64,000 nucleotides of DNA from contig CM020619.1 in the NCBI GenBank assembly GCA_009829735.1, forward strand, positions 16,683,816 to 16,747,815, given 5' to 3'. This document shows, one piece after another, positions 45,401 through 57,500 of this stretch (the stretch's first letter is position 1; each line of letters opens with the position of its first letter). Both the position numbers and the translations under genes were made by a program. Source of the DNA: Pyropia yezoensis (Eukaryota; Rhodophyta; Bangiophyceae; Bangiales; Bangiaceae). The notes below the pieces were generated by a model that saw nothing but the letters and a program-made list of their open reading frames with translations, searched no databases and had not been told where the DNA came from.

Positions 45401-47896
45401 GCGCATGGCTGGGACACGCCACTTCCGCAGGGACAGTTGTGAATAATTGTTATTATTTCATCCCGCTCGCGTTGTCAGCTGGAGCACTCGTCCGTTCCCC
45501 ACACCGGCCGGGGCGTCTATGCGCCCCCGGGGGCGTCATGGCGCCCCCGGCCGTCCAGGGCGCCATTCGTGCGGCTGCAGGACGCCAGTGTGGCGCGTAA
45601 ACTTGGACATAAGTACAAACATTCAAACCGCCAAGCCGCGGTCACCCACTGCCGCCCTCCGGGTCGTCCAGGTCGCGCAACTAAAAAGCACCTCCAGAGG
45701 TCAAATTGGGCCACCACCCGCATGGGGGACGTTGCGCATGGCTGGGACGCGCCCCTTCCGCACCAAAAATTGGGAACAAATGTACGCATTCCATCCCGCT
45801 CGCGTTTGTCAGCTGGAGCACTCGTCCGTTCCCCACACCGGCCGGGGCGTCTATGCGCCCCCGGGGGCGTCATGGCGCCCCCGGCCGTCCAGGGCGCCAT
45901 TCGTGCGGCTGCAGGACGCCAGTGTGGCGCGTAAACTTGGACATAAGTACAAACATTCAGACCGCCAAGCCGCGGTCACCCACTGCCGCCCTCCGGGTCG
46001 TCCAGGTCGCGCAACTAAAAAGCACCTCCAGAGGTCAAATTGGGCCACCACCCGCATGGGGGACGTTGCGCATGGCTGGGACGCGCCCCTTCCGCACCAA
46101 AAATTGGGAACAAATGTACGCATTCCATCCCGCGCGCGTTTGTCAGCTGCAGCACTCGTCCGTTTCCCACACCGGCCGGGGCGTCTATGCACCCCCGGGG
46201 GCGTCATGGCGCCCCCGGCCGTCCAGGGCGCCATTCGTGCGGCTGCAGGACGCCAGTGTGGCGCGTAAACTTGGACATAAGTACAAACATTCAAACCGCC
46301 AAGCCGCGGTCACCCACTGCCGCCCTCCGGGTCGTCCAGGTCGCGCAACCAAAAAGCACCTCCAGGGGTCAAATTGGGCCACCACCCGCATGGGGGACGT
46401 TGCGCATGGCTGGGACGCGCCCCTTCCGCACCAAAAGTTGAGAACGCATGTACGCATTTCATGCCGCGCGCGTGCGTCAGCTGGAGCACTCGTCCGTTTC
46501 CCACACCGGCCGGGGCGTCTATGCGCCCCCGGGGGCGTCATGGCGCCCCCGGCCGTCCATGGCGCCATTCGTGCGGCTGCAGGACGCCAGTATGGCGCGT
46601 AAACTTGGACATAAATACAAACATTCAAACCGCCAAGCCGCGGTCACCCACTGCCGCCCTCCGGGTCGTCCAGGTCGCGCAACCAAAAAGCACCTCCAGG
46701 GGTCAAATTCGGCCACCACCCGCATGGGGGACGTTGCGCGTTGCTGGGACGCGCCCCTTCCGCACCAAAAATTGGGAACAAATGTACGCATTCCATCCCG
46801 CTCGCGTTTGTCAGCTGCAGCACTCGTCCGTTTCCCACACCGGCCGGGGCGTCTATGCACCCCCGGGAGCGTCATGGCGCCCCCGGCCGTGTAGGGCGCC
46901 ATTCGTGCGGCTGCAGGACGCCAGTGTGGCGCGTAAACTTGGACATAAATACAAACATTCAAACCGCCAAGCCGCGGTCACCCACTGCCGCCCTCCGGGT
47001 CGTCCAGGTCGCGCAACCAAAAAGCACCTCCAGGGGTCAAATTGGGCCACCACCCGCATGGGGGACGTTGCGCATGGCTGGGACACGCCACTTCCGCAGG
47101 GACAGTTGTGAATAATTGTTATTATTTCATCCCGCTCGCGTTGTCAGCTGGAGCACTCGTCCGTTCCCCACACCGGCCGGGGCGTCTATGCGCCCCCGGG
47201 GGCGTCATGGCGCCCCCGGCCGTCCAGGGCGCCATTCGTGCGGCTGCAGGACGCCAGTGTGGCGCGTAAACTTGGACATAAATACAAACATTCAAACCGC
47301 CAAGCCGCGGTCACCCACTCCCGCCCTCCGGGTCGTCCAGGTCGCGCAACCAAAAAGCACCTCCAGGGGTCAAATTGGGCCACCACCCGCATGGGGGACG
47401 TTGCGCATGGCTGGGACGCGCCCCTTCCGCACCAAAAATTGGGAACAAATGTACGCATTCCATCCCGCGCGCGTTTGTCAGCTGCAGCACTCGTCCGTTT
47501 CCCACACCGGCCGGGGCGTCTATGCACCCCCGGGGGCGTCATGGCGCCCCCGGCCGTGCAGGGCGCCATTCGTGCGGCTGCAGGACGCCAGTGTGGCGCG
47601 TAAACTTGGACATAAATACAAACATTCAAACCGCCAAGCCGCGGTCACCCACTGCCGCCCTCCGGGTCGTCCAGGTCGCGCAACCAAAAAGCACCTCCAG
47701 GGGTCAAATTGGGCCACCACCCGCATGGGGGACGTTGCGCATGGCTGGGACGCGCCACTTGCGCACGGACAGTTGTGAACAAATGTACGCATTCCATCCC
47801 GCGCGCGTGCGTCAGGTGGAGCACTCGTCCATTTCCCACACCGGCCGGGGCGTCTATGCGCACCCGGGGGCGTCATGGCGCCCCTGGCCGTGTAGA
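42476..47896. repeat. Tandem array of a 334-bp unit, about 16 copies
   Basis: The marker GCATGGGGGACGTTGCGC (with variants) recurs every 333-334 bp, for example near 43385, 44053, 44720, 45053, 46388 and 47390. Copies are highly similar but carry shared variants: TTGTGAATAATTGTTATT near 44770, 45437 and 47105, and AAAAGTTGAGAACGCATG near 43428 and 46432. Each unit holds a GC-rich foldback (CCGGGGGCG facing CGCCCCCGG). Because 334 is not a multiple of three, every frame shifts from unit to unit; the many 147- to 298-codon open frames are by-products, not genes. The array sits between a broken LTR and a truncated pol. Confidence 0.93.
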
Positions 47897-47898
47897 CG

Positions 47899-49331
47899 AT
47901 GACTGCTCACGCCATCGAGAAAAGCTCCTGGCCTGCGCGACTGTTATCTTTTTCCGAGACTGATGACGGAGTCATATACCGGCGGGCACTCGCCGATGGA
48001 AGACATAAAGTCCTGATTTACGTGGCCTTACGACAAGCCGTCATGGAACGAGAACACGAGAACCCTAGAGCCGGACACCCGGTGGGTCTTTGTATGTTTG
48101 CAGCAATGCAAAGGTTCTTCTGCTGGCCAGAAATGGCAATCGACGTAGTCGACTACGTGCGGGGATGTCAGCCGTGTGCACGGAATCGTATGGGTCTTCA
48201 TGAGCGGGCATCCGTTATAAAACTATCCTACTCGATGGGCCCAACGAGCACGTCGCTATCGACATACTCGGGCCGCTTCCGGTAACGAAATAAGGGAAGA
48301 GGTACATCCCGGTCATGTCGGACCGCTTCACCAAGCTGTCACGAGCGGCAGCTATTCCGGATGATACAGCATACACGATCATGAACGCAGTGGTTGACCA
48401 CTGGATCAGTCCATACGGAGTGATGAAGCAACTCCTCTCCGACAACGGAGCAAACCTGACTTCAGCTTTCTGCACTAAGGTCGTGGGCATGTTCGGTATC
48501 GAACCCCGTCGGGCATCCGACTACCACCCGCAAACCAACGGGCAGGTGGAGCGGTTCAACCGCACCATCGTCAAGATGCTCCAATGCTACGTGGTGGAAC
48601 ACAAGAACACGTGGGACAGGCTCCTGTCCGTATTGACCTTGGCATACAATGCCAGGCCCCACCGGAGCACGAACATTGCACCACTGGAGTGGGTCATGCC
48701 GATGGGCGTCGGTAACCTGACGCTGCCACCGGGCAGATGCACTCTGTATGACATACCGAAGGGCCTACCGGCCGAACGAATCCACTTCGCATGGTTGGCC
48801 TAGCTATCGTGGATGATACCTAAGCTCAAGAGTGCCGTTGACCGAACACATCTTCGATACAAGAAGAACTTCGACGCCCGACTACGGGTACGCAATGCGA
48901 CCCTGGTGACAGGTCACTGGGTCAATATCAGACACCAGAAGTTCCGAGGGAACAAGCTTATGCAACCGGTCAAGGGACCGTACTAGATACTACACAGAGA
49001 TGCTCACTCTGTCATCCTCCACTCCGATACGGAGATACAATGCATCAAACTCAATGATGTGACACCTGCTCCGAAGCCGGAACAGCCTCAGCCGGTACCG
49101 GCTGGGTTGCTACATGAAGCTCTTACAACCCACCGGTCAGATGACCCGGTGGGGCCGGATGGGATTCCATACCAAGTAGAGAGCATTGTCGGACACACCG
49201 ATTCGGACCTATCAGGACCCTGGTACATCAATGTAAAGTGGGTCGGATACGACTCACCGACCTGGGAACAGGCGGCAAATATATCCCGCCAGCTCCTCAT
49301 GCCTTACATGTGGCGACGCCGCCTACTGTAA
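47899..49331 (+). pseudogene. Element E: 3' end of a Ty3/gypsy pol (integrase, chromodomain)
   Basis: The frame from 47899 carries the integrase zinc-binding block (GHPVGLCMF...CQPCARN). After a frameshift near 48240 the core continues with AIDILGPLP, a TAA (48291), LLSDNGANLTSAF and YHPQTNGQVERFNRT, the D, D and E regions. The same frame crosses TAGs at 48801 and 48984 and ends with a chromodomain (YQVESIVGH...WYINVKWVGYDSPTWEQA, 49170-49290) before the TAA at 49329. Protease, RT and RNase H are cut away at the array junction (about 47897). The sequence is clearly distinct from element C pol, so E is another chromovirus family. Not functional. Confidence 0.88.
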
Positions 49332-49761
49332 CAACCCAACCGACACCGACTTCGGCTGTTGGGGGGTGAGGCTTACACCTACTAAGCAAGGTGTCACATG
49401 GATTTGGCAAGACTTAGGCTCACTAAGTCGGAGCAAGCTTAGGCAAACTAAGTGGGCTACTGAATTTAACAAGTTTTACCTGAAGGAGAAGACTAACTCC
49501 GATAATGTCAAGGTAACCTGAGGCTTTCACCAAGGCAAACCTTCATCCATGGAGGCAAGTGACGGATTGAGGAAAGTTGACATTCACGAGTATTACCCAA
49601 TCAGCATGGGATGGGGCACGAGAAAAGCCGAGGCACGCCACTGCTAAGGCATACGGGGTAGTCCCCGAAGGCAGCCATCAGAGCCATGCAAACGCCCCAG
49701 CGGGTGATGAGTTTCTACTCACTACAACCCGGCAACCATAATGGTCACCGGGTCCCTCTCC
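49332..49761. other. Spacer between element E pol and its antisense gene
   Basis: A 430-bp stretch with no open frame of note, less GC-rich than its neighbours. It corresponds to the sense 3' UTR of E and to the 3' end of the antisense transcript. Confidence 0.5.
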
Positions 49762-51850
49762 CTAATAGCAACTGCTCTCTTCAGGGGGTGTCCCAGCTGG
49801 CCGAAGGAGCCACTCGCGCGTAGACGCGTACACTTCCATACTCCACCGGTCGGCAATCTCAAGACGGTCAACCGCAAGAGTTACCTCAGTGCATAGCTCC
49901 ACGAGAGTGCCGCGACCAGCTTCCACTTCCTCCAGGGCTAGCTGGATGCGGTCCAGCACCCCACCAAAGCAGCGCGCGGTACCAACGAGCGCAGCAACGG
50001 GGGTTAAGTCCCCCCAGCTAACAGAGAGACCCTCCCGTAGCTCGCGGGTAATGAGGGCGTCAACACCCTCATACCATAGGCAGCGACCCCCTTCCGGCAT
50101 GACAGGGGCAGAAGGAAAAACCGGCGCGGCCAGAGGAGCCGCAGGAGCCGATACGGCTACCACCGGAGCCGGTGGCACCCGGTACGGGGCACGGTAAGAC
50201 CTCATGGAAGGGGCACCACCGTAAACTCGGCGGGGCTCCCCCCGACGAAGGGACGCCTCACGCTCCCCACCCGTGGAGTCCCACTCACGGGGACGACGAC
50301 CGGCTCCCACCGGTACCGGATGACCGAACCACGGGGCTATGACCTGAAGGGGGTCATGAATGACCATGGGAATACCCAGGTCAGGGACAGCCTCGGTGGA
50401 CGCCCACCCACGGTAACTAGGCTCACCCAGCTGAGTGCGCCGGATGCGTAAATAGTGACGGGGCAGGGGGACAGTCCCGGCCTGCGGATTCCGATACGGG
50501 GGTAGGTTCATCACATCTGCCCTGTCCACGGCATCGTGAACAGCCAAGAGGGCCTGGAACTCATGGGCCAACACCGTCTTGGCAGCAATGGCGTCAACGC
50601 CCAGCTCCCTAATGCGCCGACGGACACCCGTCGGAAGATGGAACAGCGGACCCTGCCGACGGACGGACAACAGGAAGGAGGAAGCCTGCCCGCGGGTAAC
50701 AACCTCCTGGGTGAAGGTCCCCTGCAACGGGTGGACGGACCGTGAGGCCAACACGCTACCGAAATATCGGAGGCACGGGCCGGTGTCAAACAGGAAAGCC
50801 GTGGCGGGTTCCCACCCCTCCTGCCATGGAGGCGGGCGCACTAGAGTGTACACCGGCGCGCTACCGTTACCGGTCTGGCACGTCATGTCGGTGCGGAACG
50901 CATCCGCCATGACACCATGGTTGCGACGCCAGCTCGATGCCGACTTCAGCCCAACCATGGGCGGGAAGGGCGCCGTCAACGTCAAATACAGGGATACCCC
51001 CGGGAAGTACTCAAACCCGGGATACCGGTTGGTATCGGGTACGGTTTGCCCGAATACAATGGGGGTCACAGAAGTCTTGACCCCCCGAGCACTAGCCAAG
51101 TATTCAACGTCCCGCGGCAACGCGCGAGCAACCAAGTCGCATTCCCCGAAGGAGGGGATGAGGGAGTCCTGACCCCGCCCGTCCCGGGTACGCCAGAGTA
51201 AGGCATGCCGGTCTTCCGGCTGACTCAGTATCCAATGATGCTCAACGCGGACCGCATTCGGCTGGTTGACCGGCCGCACCAACTCCCGCTCCCAACACGG
51301 GTCCAGCTTGACGCGACGAGAGGAACCTCCACGGTGGCTCGGCGGGTGGAAGTCCATCCGCATCCGGCCAGCAGAGTCCATGGGCTCTTAAATGGTCACG
51401 CCACGAACCCGAGCCACCAAGTCGGAGACCGCCATAGGGGAGTGTCCCACCACCGAGGCGACGCCGCCACCCAGCGTGGCAACCCGGGCCGGCCCGGGAA
51501 GGATCGCCGGCGCCGGCCGAAGCCCAACCGGCAGATGTGCCGGCACCGCAGGCGCGCGGAGCGGACGAGGAAGAAGAAGGGCGGGCACCCGCCCGGAGTA
51601 GCTCCCGGAGTCCACCGCCATCGGGGAAGGTACTTCTTGACCGTCAGCAGCTCGCGGCACCGCGGGTAGTACACCTCCTCCAACCCGATCCGACGATGCC
51701 ACACCGGTGACGGAAGGGGGAGGCACTTCCACCGCCCTCGCGGCCGGCGCACCGGCCGGGCGGGTACCCGCACCATCTTGACCCGCCACACCGGGCGGGG
51801 CGCCGCCACGACCACCAACGGCAGCGGCTGCACTATCTTGGGGAAGAGCC
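49762..51850 (-). pseudogene. Antisense gene of element E
   Basis: The frame reads leftward from the element C LTR boundary (51850), starting inside the protein at ALPQDS. It runs through DLVARVRGVTI, a TAA (51388-51390), then 539 codons from the ATG at 51381 to a TAG at 49762. The core contains QPNAVRVEHHWILSQPEDRH, RYPGFEYFPGVS, LRYFGSVLASRSVHPLQG and SVRRQGPLFHLPTGVRR. It is colinear with the plus-strand gene of element D (62317 onward), where the TAA position is CAG (Q). The FGSV and RR.G.L[FW]HL blocks also occur in the antisense genes of A and B. The N-terminus is lost where element C begins. No known domain; about 750 codons if complete, judged from D. Confidence 0.78.
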
Positions 51851-52421
51851 TGTAGCATCCCTGGCCCCGACTTGGCCCCGACTTGGGACTACAACCAGAG
51901 GGCACCTGGTGCCAGAACACGCCCGCCGTGTGGTGATGATTGGCGGCCGTGGCCCGTGCCCGGCACTGGGATGCGGTGGACTACGCTATCCACACGTGAG
52001 AGAGGGATTTCTGATGGGTTTTTGCATACTTGTGAGGGACTTGATTTGAGAGAATTTGAGCGTGAGATTAGTGAGTGGGAATAGAATTAGTAGTGATAGT
52101 GGCCCCAGACCTGACGAGGTTAGACTCGGGTCGGGGCCACTCGGGGGTATGGGGGGGCTACCTGGCCAACGTGCCGAGGCTCTCCCAGATGCACGTCAAG
52201 AGGGACAGCGAGGCGCCCTTGGCCCGCGCCCTCAGGAAAAAGACAACTGCGCGTTTGCTTTCCTCTTATCCGTGTGCACTACCGTGGGTATCTGTTTGCT
52301 CTGCGAGCAGGCACGTGAGGCAACAGGCATACCACTCTCGTAGTTCCTCTTTCTGTGTTGCCTGTCCCTTTTCCCCAAGGGATATTGACACGTGTCTGAG
52401 AGGATCGAGTTTTATACCACA
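51851..52421 (+). repeat. Element C 5' LTR
   Basis: Begins TGTAGCATCC and ends TTTTATACCACA. The end is supported by the fragment at 42336, whose similarity stops at the same base, and by the primer-binding site four bases later. Confidence 0.88.
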
Positions 52422-52425
52422 TATT

Positions 52426-52440
52426 TGGTGGAGCAGCAGG
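52426..52440 (+). promoter_or_regulatory. Element C primer-binding site
   Basis: TGGTGGAGCAGCAGG, identical to the site of element A although the LTRs are unrelated in sequence. Confidence 0.82.
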
Positions 52441-52630
52441 GGATCGGAGTGTTTGAGAAGGGACATTTGGGAGCAGCGGTAGGGTTGTTCCTGTTCTGTC
52501 TTTTTCTGTGGTTTGGGAATTGTTTGCACCCGTTCACGGGAATCCCATTTCTGGCTCTCCAACCCCTCTCTTGTGGTCTTGCGATCTTTGGACACGCAGG
52601 CAACTGGACTGTGGCTGTCAAGAGACCAAC

Positions 52631-54502
52631 ATGGCTACCCTCCCTGGCACGATGGTGCCCGAAGGGGTAGACCCCGCGTCCCTTGACGCATGCCTGGTCA
52701 CCGTGGGGGACGGTGCCCAACCCGGCGTTCTCCCTACGGGTGAAGCAGACCTGGGTGTGACATCCGGTAGTAGACTGGAGTCTACAGGCGGCCAAGCACA
52801 TCCTGCTCCCGTTCCTCCGGCTGTTCCTCCTGTGGGAGCCACCCCGGCGTCAACGGCGTGTGAGTCCGCTCGCAGCAGACGTCTCCCTCCTGTCGGTTCT
52901 ACTCCTCAACCTCCAGGGATAGCCCCTGTTGTGTTTACTCCTGGACCCACACATGGCCGCTGGGTGTATACACCTCTTCCTGTGGGCACTAGCAGTGGCA
53001 GGGGCACCGCTGTGACTGGTTCTACGGGTCTCTTCGAGACCTCAACTCCTGGGACCGGCCAAGCTTTTCCTCCCCTTGCATCCTATGGGGCGGGGAGCCC
53101 CAAGACCAGTAACCGGAGCAGCCGGAGGCGTCGGCGTCGTCGCCGTCGCTCTAGCACAAGCGAGACCAGCTCCTCCAGCTCTGAGGAGTGATATGACTGG
53201 GACGCATCTCCTGGTCCCACCCGGCGCAGGTTAGTCGAGTTTGACTTCCCTGCCCACCAAGTTGGAGATGCCACCCTGAACAAGGTCACGTACTGGGGTA
53301 ACTACCGGCTGGAGCACCAAGACCAAGGTTACACCCGGAAGATGGCCAAGAAGATGGCATCCCTGGACCGGCGAATGCAGCCGAGCCTCGGGGGACATCC
53401 TAAGTTCTCCGAGAAGAGACCGGCGTTTATTTTTGCCTTCCTGCGCCGGTTTGTCAAGGCATGCAACGACAACGTTGTGTCCGAGGGCAAGGCTCTCTAC
53501 CTCCTGGTTCACTTCATGACCGGAGAAGCGGAACAGCGGTTTGCACAGGTTCTACCAGACTCTGCCGGACACATTGTCGGGCGTACCGTTGGGAGCTATC
53601 CGGAGGCGGTCTACTGGCTCCTGTCTAACATCGCTGACGCGGACCCCCTGCGTAAGGCAGCCGGCAGGCTGAGCCGGGCAACCATGGAGAGACAAGAGAC
53701 TCCAGAGGCCTTCGCCGGTCGTGTCCGGGAGATGAGCGAGGCTTGTGGCAACGTTTACGCTGAGAACAGGCTCAAGATGATCTTCTGGGAAGGGCTTCCT
53801 GAATATCTTCAAGTGGATGCGGAGAACTACAACCAGGAACATCAAGAACATACCTTCCAGCAGTTGATGGCCTGCACCCAGGGCAAGTACCGGCAAGCCA
53901 AGGCCCTCCAAGCTCCCATGGTATCAACTCCCAAGCCGTTGTCGTGAGTTCGTCCCGGACCCGACAAGTATAAGATAGGTGATAGCCCTGTACCGGTACT
54001 CGCAGTTGGCGAGGCCTCACCCGTGGGGTCAGGGGACAAGTGGGGCGGCTTCGTTTCTAAGGAGCAACCTTTTCTGGTCGCCCCCAAGCAGGTCAAGAAC
54101 CAGCGGTTCCGGTCTTGCTGGCTGTGCCAGAAGGAGGACCACATGTCCTACCAGTGCCCGACCATTCCCAAGGATCTCCAGGAGAAACTCAAGCGTCAAG
54201 GACTGGTGTTTGCAAAGGCGGTCAACTGGGCTGACCAGCGAGCACCCTCCAAGATGGACAAGGCACAGGTACACGCAATCCGAGTGGCAACCATACAGAG
54301 CATCACGGAGGCTCTGGCAAGGGAAGCTCCTACGGACTTTGACCTGGGGACCGAAACCTCTAAGGACCCCTCGGACCCGGGAAACGAGAAGGCCAGGCGC
54401 TCTCCCCAAGTGTCTTCCCGAACCTCCAACGGCAGGGTACTTCTACCCGTTCTCCCCTTGCGTGCCGGGAGAAAGGACGGCAGTTACCTGCTCAACTGGT
54501 AG
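52631..54502 (+). pseudogene. gag: Element C Gag, one frame with two in-frame TGAs
   Basis: The ATG at 52631 (CAACATGG context) opens a Pro-rich N-terminus that ends in an Arg9 run and a Ser-rich acidic patch (SSTSETSSSSSEE). A TGA (53189-53191) follows, and the same frame continues with the Gag core (VEFDFPA..., LVHFMTGEAEQRF, YWLLSNI, FWEGLPEYLQ) to a second TGA (53945-53947). The frame then goes on to a zinc knuckle CWLCQKEDHMSYQC near 54116 and ends with TAG at 54500. Gag packages the RNA into virus-like particles. Both TGAs lie in frame with no indel, and pol downstream is intact, so they may be point mutations or recoded stops. Pol is in the -1 frame relative to gag. Confidence 0.8.
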
Positions 54503-54519
54503 CCGCCTGGACACCCTGT

Positions 54520-57500
54520 TTGTTCAAGGGGACCTTGCTTGTCCTGCGTAAGGAAAACCTCAAGATTAATGCTCGTATGCGTGTGGGGGATAGCCTCCCC
54601 CAAGCTGTTACGCCGGTGGTTGACACGGGGGCCGGACCAAGCGTCATCACTGAGAACCTGTTACCTCCGGGCTGGCGTCGACATGCCTGGAGAGCGCCTA
54701 CCAGAACCCACATTGTCGACGCATCAGGTCAAACCCTACGACCGCTCGGCCGCCTTTCCGTCGCCATCTATGTCAACAATGAACCAATGCTTTTTCCATT
54801 TCTAGTAGTCAAGACCCTATCAGTCCCCCTTATCCTAGGCTCGGACTTCCAGAAGCAGCATGTCAAGAGCATCCTACCCGGAGAAGGAAAGGTGCAGTTC
54901 AACCATGGGTTTGTGTCACCGGTGTTGGAGCATCTGGACGCCAAGGTTCGTGTAGTCAAGAACAAGAAGGAACGCATCCCACCCTCTACCTTGACTCTCT
55001 TCAAACCGGTGCTCCTACCTCCTCGCTCGGAGACCAAGGTTCAAGTAACGACCCGGACTGCAGGTCAATGCCTAATCTACGGACGTAAGGAGTTTCTGGC
55101 GAAACACCGGTTATACTTGGCCCACGGACATCACAAGAAGGTAGAAAGGCACACTCCGTTCTCGGTGCTGATCGTCAACGTGAGCCGGATGCCAATAACC
55201 CTCGCCAAGGGCACCCGAGGTGGTACAGCAGAGCCTTACGGGGGGTCCGCTCGTGCTATGAGAAAGGAATACCTCTTGAACCTGCAACAAGAGCTGGCAT
55301 CCAACTTGACGGCCTTAGACGTACCTCCGAAACAAGAGCAGGCTGGCAGCGCCACTCCAAAGCCCGAACAAGCACCACCCGGGATGCCGAAGGTCAAACA
55401 AGAAAATGTTCTTCCCGACTTGAAGGAGGCACTGGAGAAGCTTCTCCAGGAATATCGGCACCTGTGGTCTGGAGAGCTGGGCAAGATGGACGCCACTCTG
55501 CACCGGACTCAACTCAAGCCAGATGCCAAGCCAGTACACCTGCAACCGTACCGGGCTGGACCTCATCGCCGGGATGAGATTGAGAAGCAGGTTAACAAGA
55601 TGCTCAAGATAGATGTCATCGAGCCGTCTGATGGCGAGTGGGCCTTCCCGCTGGTAGTCGTCCCAAAACCTGGCGGTCACTTCCGTTTCTGCGTTGACTA
55701 CAGGCGCCTGAACGAGATGACAGTCAAGGATGTATACCCGATACCCCGGATGGATGATTGCATCGATTTTCTCGGTGATGCCACCCTCTTCTCAACGCTG
55801 GATTGTAATGCCGGTTACCGGCAGATCCCTCTGGCTGACGAGGACAAGGACAAGACCACCTTCACGTGCCACTTGGGACTATTCCAGTGCAAGCGTCTTC
55901 CTTTTGGTCTCACCAATGCTCCGGCGACCTTCCAGAGAGCCATTGACATCATCCTGTCGGGGCTAAGGTGGAGAACATGTTTGGTCTACCTGGACGATAT
56001 TATCGTTTTCTCCAAGACCCCGGCGGAACTCCTGGAGCACCTTCGAGAGGTCCTGGCTCTCCTGTCCAAGGCTGGAGTTACCCTGAAGGCCGAGAGGTGC
56101 CACCTGTTTGAGACTGAGGTGGAGTACCTGGGGCACGTGCTGAGTCCGGGGGAGCTCCGAGTCAATGAGAAGAACATCAAGGCCCTCCGGCATGCACGGC
56201 AACCAAAAACCCAGACGGAACTCAAGAGCTTCCCGGGTATGTGCAACGTCTACCGCCGGTTCGTACGGGACTATGCTCTGATTGCCCGGCCATTGACCAA
56301 GCTCACCAGCGAGAAGCTCCCCGCACAACTCCCGGTGTTCGACGAGAAGCAGACCGCGGCCTTCGAAGAGCTCAAGAAGCGCCTGACCACCACTCCAGTA
56401 CTGGCGTTACCCAAGCAGGAGTGCCAGTTTGTCCTGGAGACTGATGCCTGTGGCTTCCAGGTGGGGTGCTCACTACTCCAGCAGCAACCTGATGGGCACT
56501 TCCTCCCGATAGGCTACTACAGTCGCGTCTTGACTCCAGCCGAGAAGAACTATTCCACGACGGAGCGCGAGTGCTTGGCGGTCGTGTGGGCTTCCTTCCT
56601 GTTACGCCCATACCTTGAAGGACAAGAGTTCCTCATCCGGATGGACCACGCCAGCCTAAGGTGGCTGCTATGCATGGACTGCAGCCAAGGAAGGGTCGCC
56701 CGGTGGCGTCTACGCCTCTCGGAATTCAAGTACAAGGTGTGCACCAGAGCAGGGAGGGAGCACCACTGCGCCGACACCATGTCCCCGCTGGAGACTCCTG
56801 CAGCCGACACCGGTCCTATCCCGGAGGATATACCTTGTTTCATCCTCCCGAATGTCGGACGTGGCTGGCATGCTCCCCTGTATGAGATACCTGAAGTTCA
56901 TCAACCGGTAACCATTCACCGGATGCTGGAGGCACAATTAACGGATCCTCAATGCTTGGAGCTTCGCCACCAAATGGACATGGACCGGAACAGTCGTTTC
57001 TCCGAGTCTACAGATGGACTCCTGGTACAAGTGTCACCCTTCGATGGGGCAACTCAAGTCTACGTACCCCGAAGTCTACGAACTGACATCCTACGACTGG
57101 AGCACTTGTCTCCCCAGGCCGGACATCCTGGTATCAATCGGATGTATGCCTCAATGCGACGACATTACTACTGGGAAACCATGGCCAGCGACGTCCATAA
57201 GCACCTGGAGGCTTGTGTTTCTTGCGCAAGGAACCGGTTGTCCCAGAGGAAGAAGACTTCCATGCTACGCCTAGTCCCTGCGGCGAAGCCCTTTGCAAGC
57301 TTAAGCATGGACATCCTGGGGCCCCTACCTGAAACATCCAGCGGCAACATATACCTGCTCATCATTTGTGACTGGCTCTCCAAGTTCACTCGAGCGATCC
57401 CGCTGAGGACCATCACGGCTCTGGATGTCACGTCAACCTTCTGCGAGTACTGGATAGCTGCCTACGGCCCTCCAGACTCCGTCTTAACAGACAATGGCCC

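Noticed and set aside
42476-47896. CRISPR array
   Set aside because: Units are 334 bp with no short repeat plus unique spacer structure, and the surrounding DNA is eukaryotic.
42427-47902. Dozens of 64- to 298-codon open frames across the tandem array on both strands
   Set aside because: They repeat with the 334-bp unit, shift frame every unit and overlap on both strands; they reflect stop-poor repeat sequence, not genes.
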